Assembly (NCBI GenBank): GCA_041941305.1
Contig: JBGTQJ010000015.1
Location: 62,001 to 126,000, forward strand
Source of the DNA: JANSWP01 sp041941305
GTDB taxonomy: Bacteria; Bacteroidota; Bacteroidia; Chitinophagales; Saprospiraceae
DNA length: 64,000 nucleotides
Direction of reading: 5' to 3'
Shown here: positions 63,682-64,000 of the stretch, piece by piece
How positions within the stretch are numbered: the stretch's first letter is position 1
How the letters are laid out: every line of letters begins with the position of its first letter
Notes under the pieces: model-generated
Told to the model about the DNA's origin: nothing
What the model saw: only the letters and a program-made list of their open reading frames with translations
Databases searched by the model: none
Position numbers and translations under genes: made by a program

Positions 63682-64000
63682 TCACACTTCACTCGGTCGA
63701 AAGCCAAATTTCTCTTTGAATCTTGTAGAAAAATATTTTTGGTTGCTAAATCCTACCTGAATTGAGATTTCGGTCACGGTTCCTTCACGGTTTTTCAATA
63801 ATTCCATAGCGCGGTCCAGGCGGTAGTTGCGCACAAATTCTGTGGTGCTCTGGTTGGTCAATGCTTTTAACTTGCGATGCAGTTGAGAACGGCTCATGAA
63901 CATTTGTTGGGCGAGATTATTTGAAGAAAGGTTTTCGTTTTCGATATGCGATTCTACGGTTCGCATGAGTTTGCGGAGGAATTGATTTTCAATTGTATCA
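63682..64000 (-). CDS. Hybrid AraC regulator, C-terminal part only (start beyond the window)
   Basis: The reading frame is open to the window end (residues DTIENQFLRKLM before the first Met at 63966), so this is the C-terminus of a longer protein. The AraC HTH (MSRSQLHRKLKALTN, then SIQVGFSNQKYFSTRF) is very similar to that of the complete regulator at 57018, and the preceding segment also matches (IENQFLRK with IDNDFLRR). It is probably a second hybrid two-component protein. Its stop is only 23 bases before operator set B, so it is well placed to regulate the 63508 gene. Confidence 0.88.
   Translation of the reverse strand, partial: DTIENQFLRKLMRTVESHIENENLSSNNLAQQMFMSRSQLHRKLKALTNQSTTEFVRNYRLDRAMELLKNREGTVTEISIQVGFSNQKYFSTRFKEKFGFRPSEV

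Overview
The window looks like chromosomal DNA of a marine or activated-sludge type member of the Bacteroidota, most like the Saprospiraceae/Lewinella group (the lineage is inference). Reasons: six large secreted proteins end in a type IX secretion (T9SS, Por) sorting domain; hybrid two-component regulators with Reg_prop/Y_Y_Y sensor domains are present; Shine-Dalgarno sequences are not evident; and several promoters fit the Bacteroidota form TTG-N20-TAnnTTTG. There are no rRNA or tRNA genes, no CRISPR array and no recognisable transposase. A run of nine N at 22918-22926 marks an assembly gap.

Layout. 1-6870: a T9SS-exported protein (3' end cut by the window edge) divergent from a LytS-type sensor kinase and LytTR response regulator pair. 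6929-14396: YceI protein, MarR regulator, S9 peptidase, a small unknown protein, GH3-like enzyme and RadA. 14500-22683: a T9SS fibronectin protein, a YceI lipoprotein, an M15-like peptidase, a thioredoxin-fold protein, a cytochrome c/dicopper monooxygenase fusion and an AarF/UbiB kinase. 22684-32839: palindrome-rich intergenic DNA with the gap, phosphatidylserine decarboxylase, a glycerophosphodiesterase, an LtaS-like sulfatase-fold protein, an Omp28-like/DUF6029/TlpA set, and a sodium:solute symporter with a small membrane partner. 33181-39926: a possible small RNA, a ribbon-helix-helix protein and a 1833-residue SprB-repeat adhesin-like protein. 40288-45770: the rimP-nusA-infB translation/transcription operon. 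46158-49986: an acidic-repeat lipoprotein, PlsC, a SET-domain protein and LptC.

The most striking region is 50060-64000. Two hybrid sensor kinase/AraC regulators (one complete at 57018-61127, one cut by the window end) alternate on the minus strand with two large T9SS-exported repeat proteins (a 1932-residue protein with P-domain, beta-helix and 13 MopE metal-binding-like modules, and a 715-residue beta-propeller-like protein). Upstream of each exported-protein gene I find four copies of the same 15-base box, GTTYR-N5-GTYGC as read on the plus strand, spaced 21-28-22 and 21-28-21, ending 20-21 bases before a CARATTTG -7-like box. This is the geometry expected of two tandem AraC-type dimer sites over a promoter lacking its own -33 element, and it ties both exported proteins to the two nearly identical AraC domains next door. 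I regard this as the best candidate for an undescribed system here: a duplicated sensor-to-exported-giant-protein circuit.

A second window-wide theme is that many intergenic gaps hold an inverted repeat, mostly of unrelated sequence, from short terminators to nested palindromes over 100 bases.
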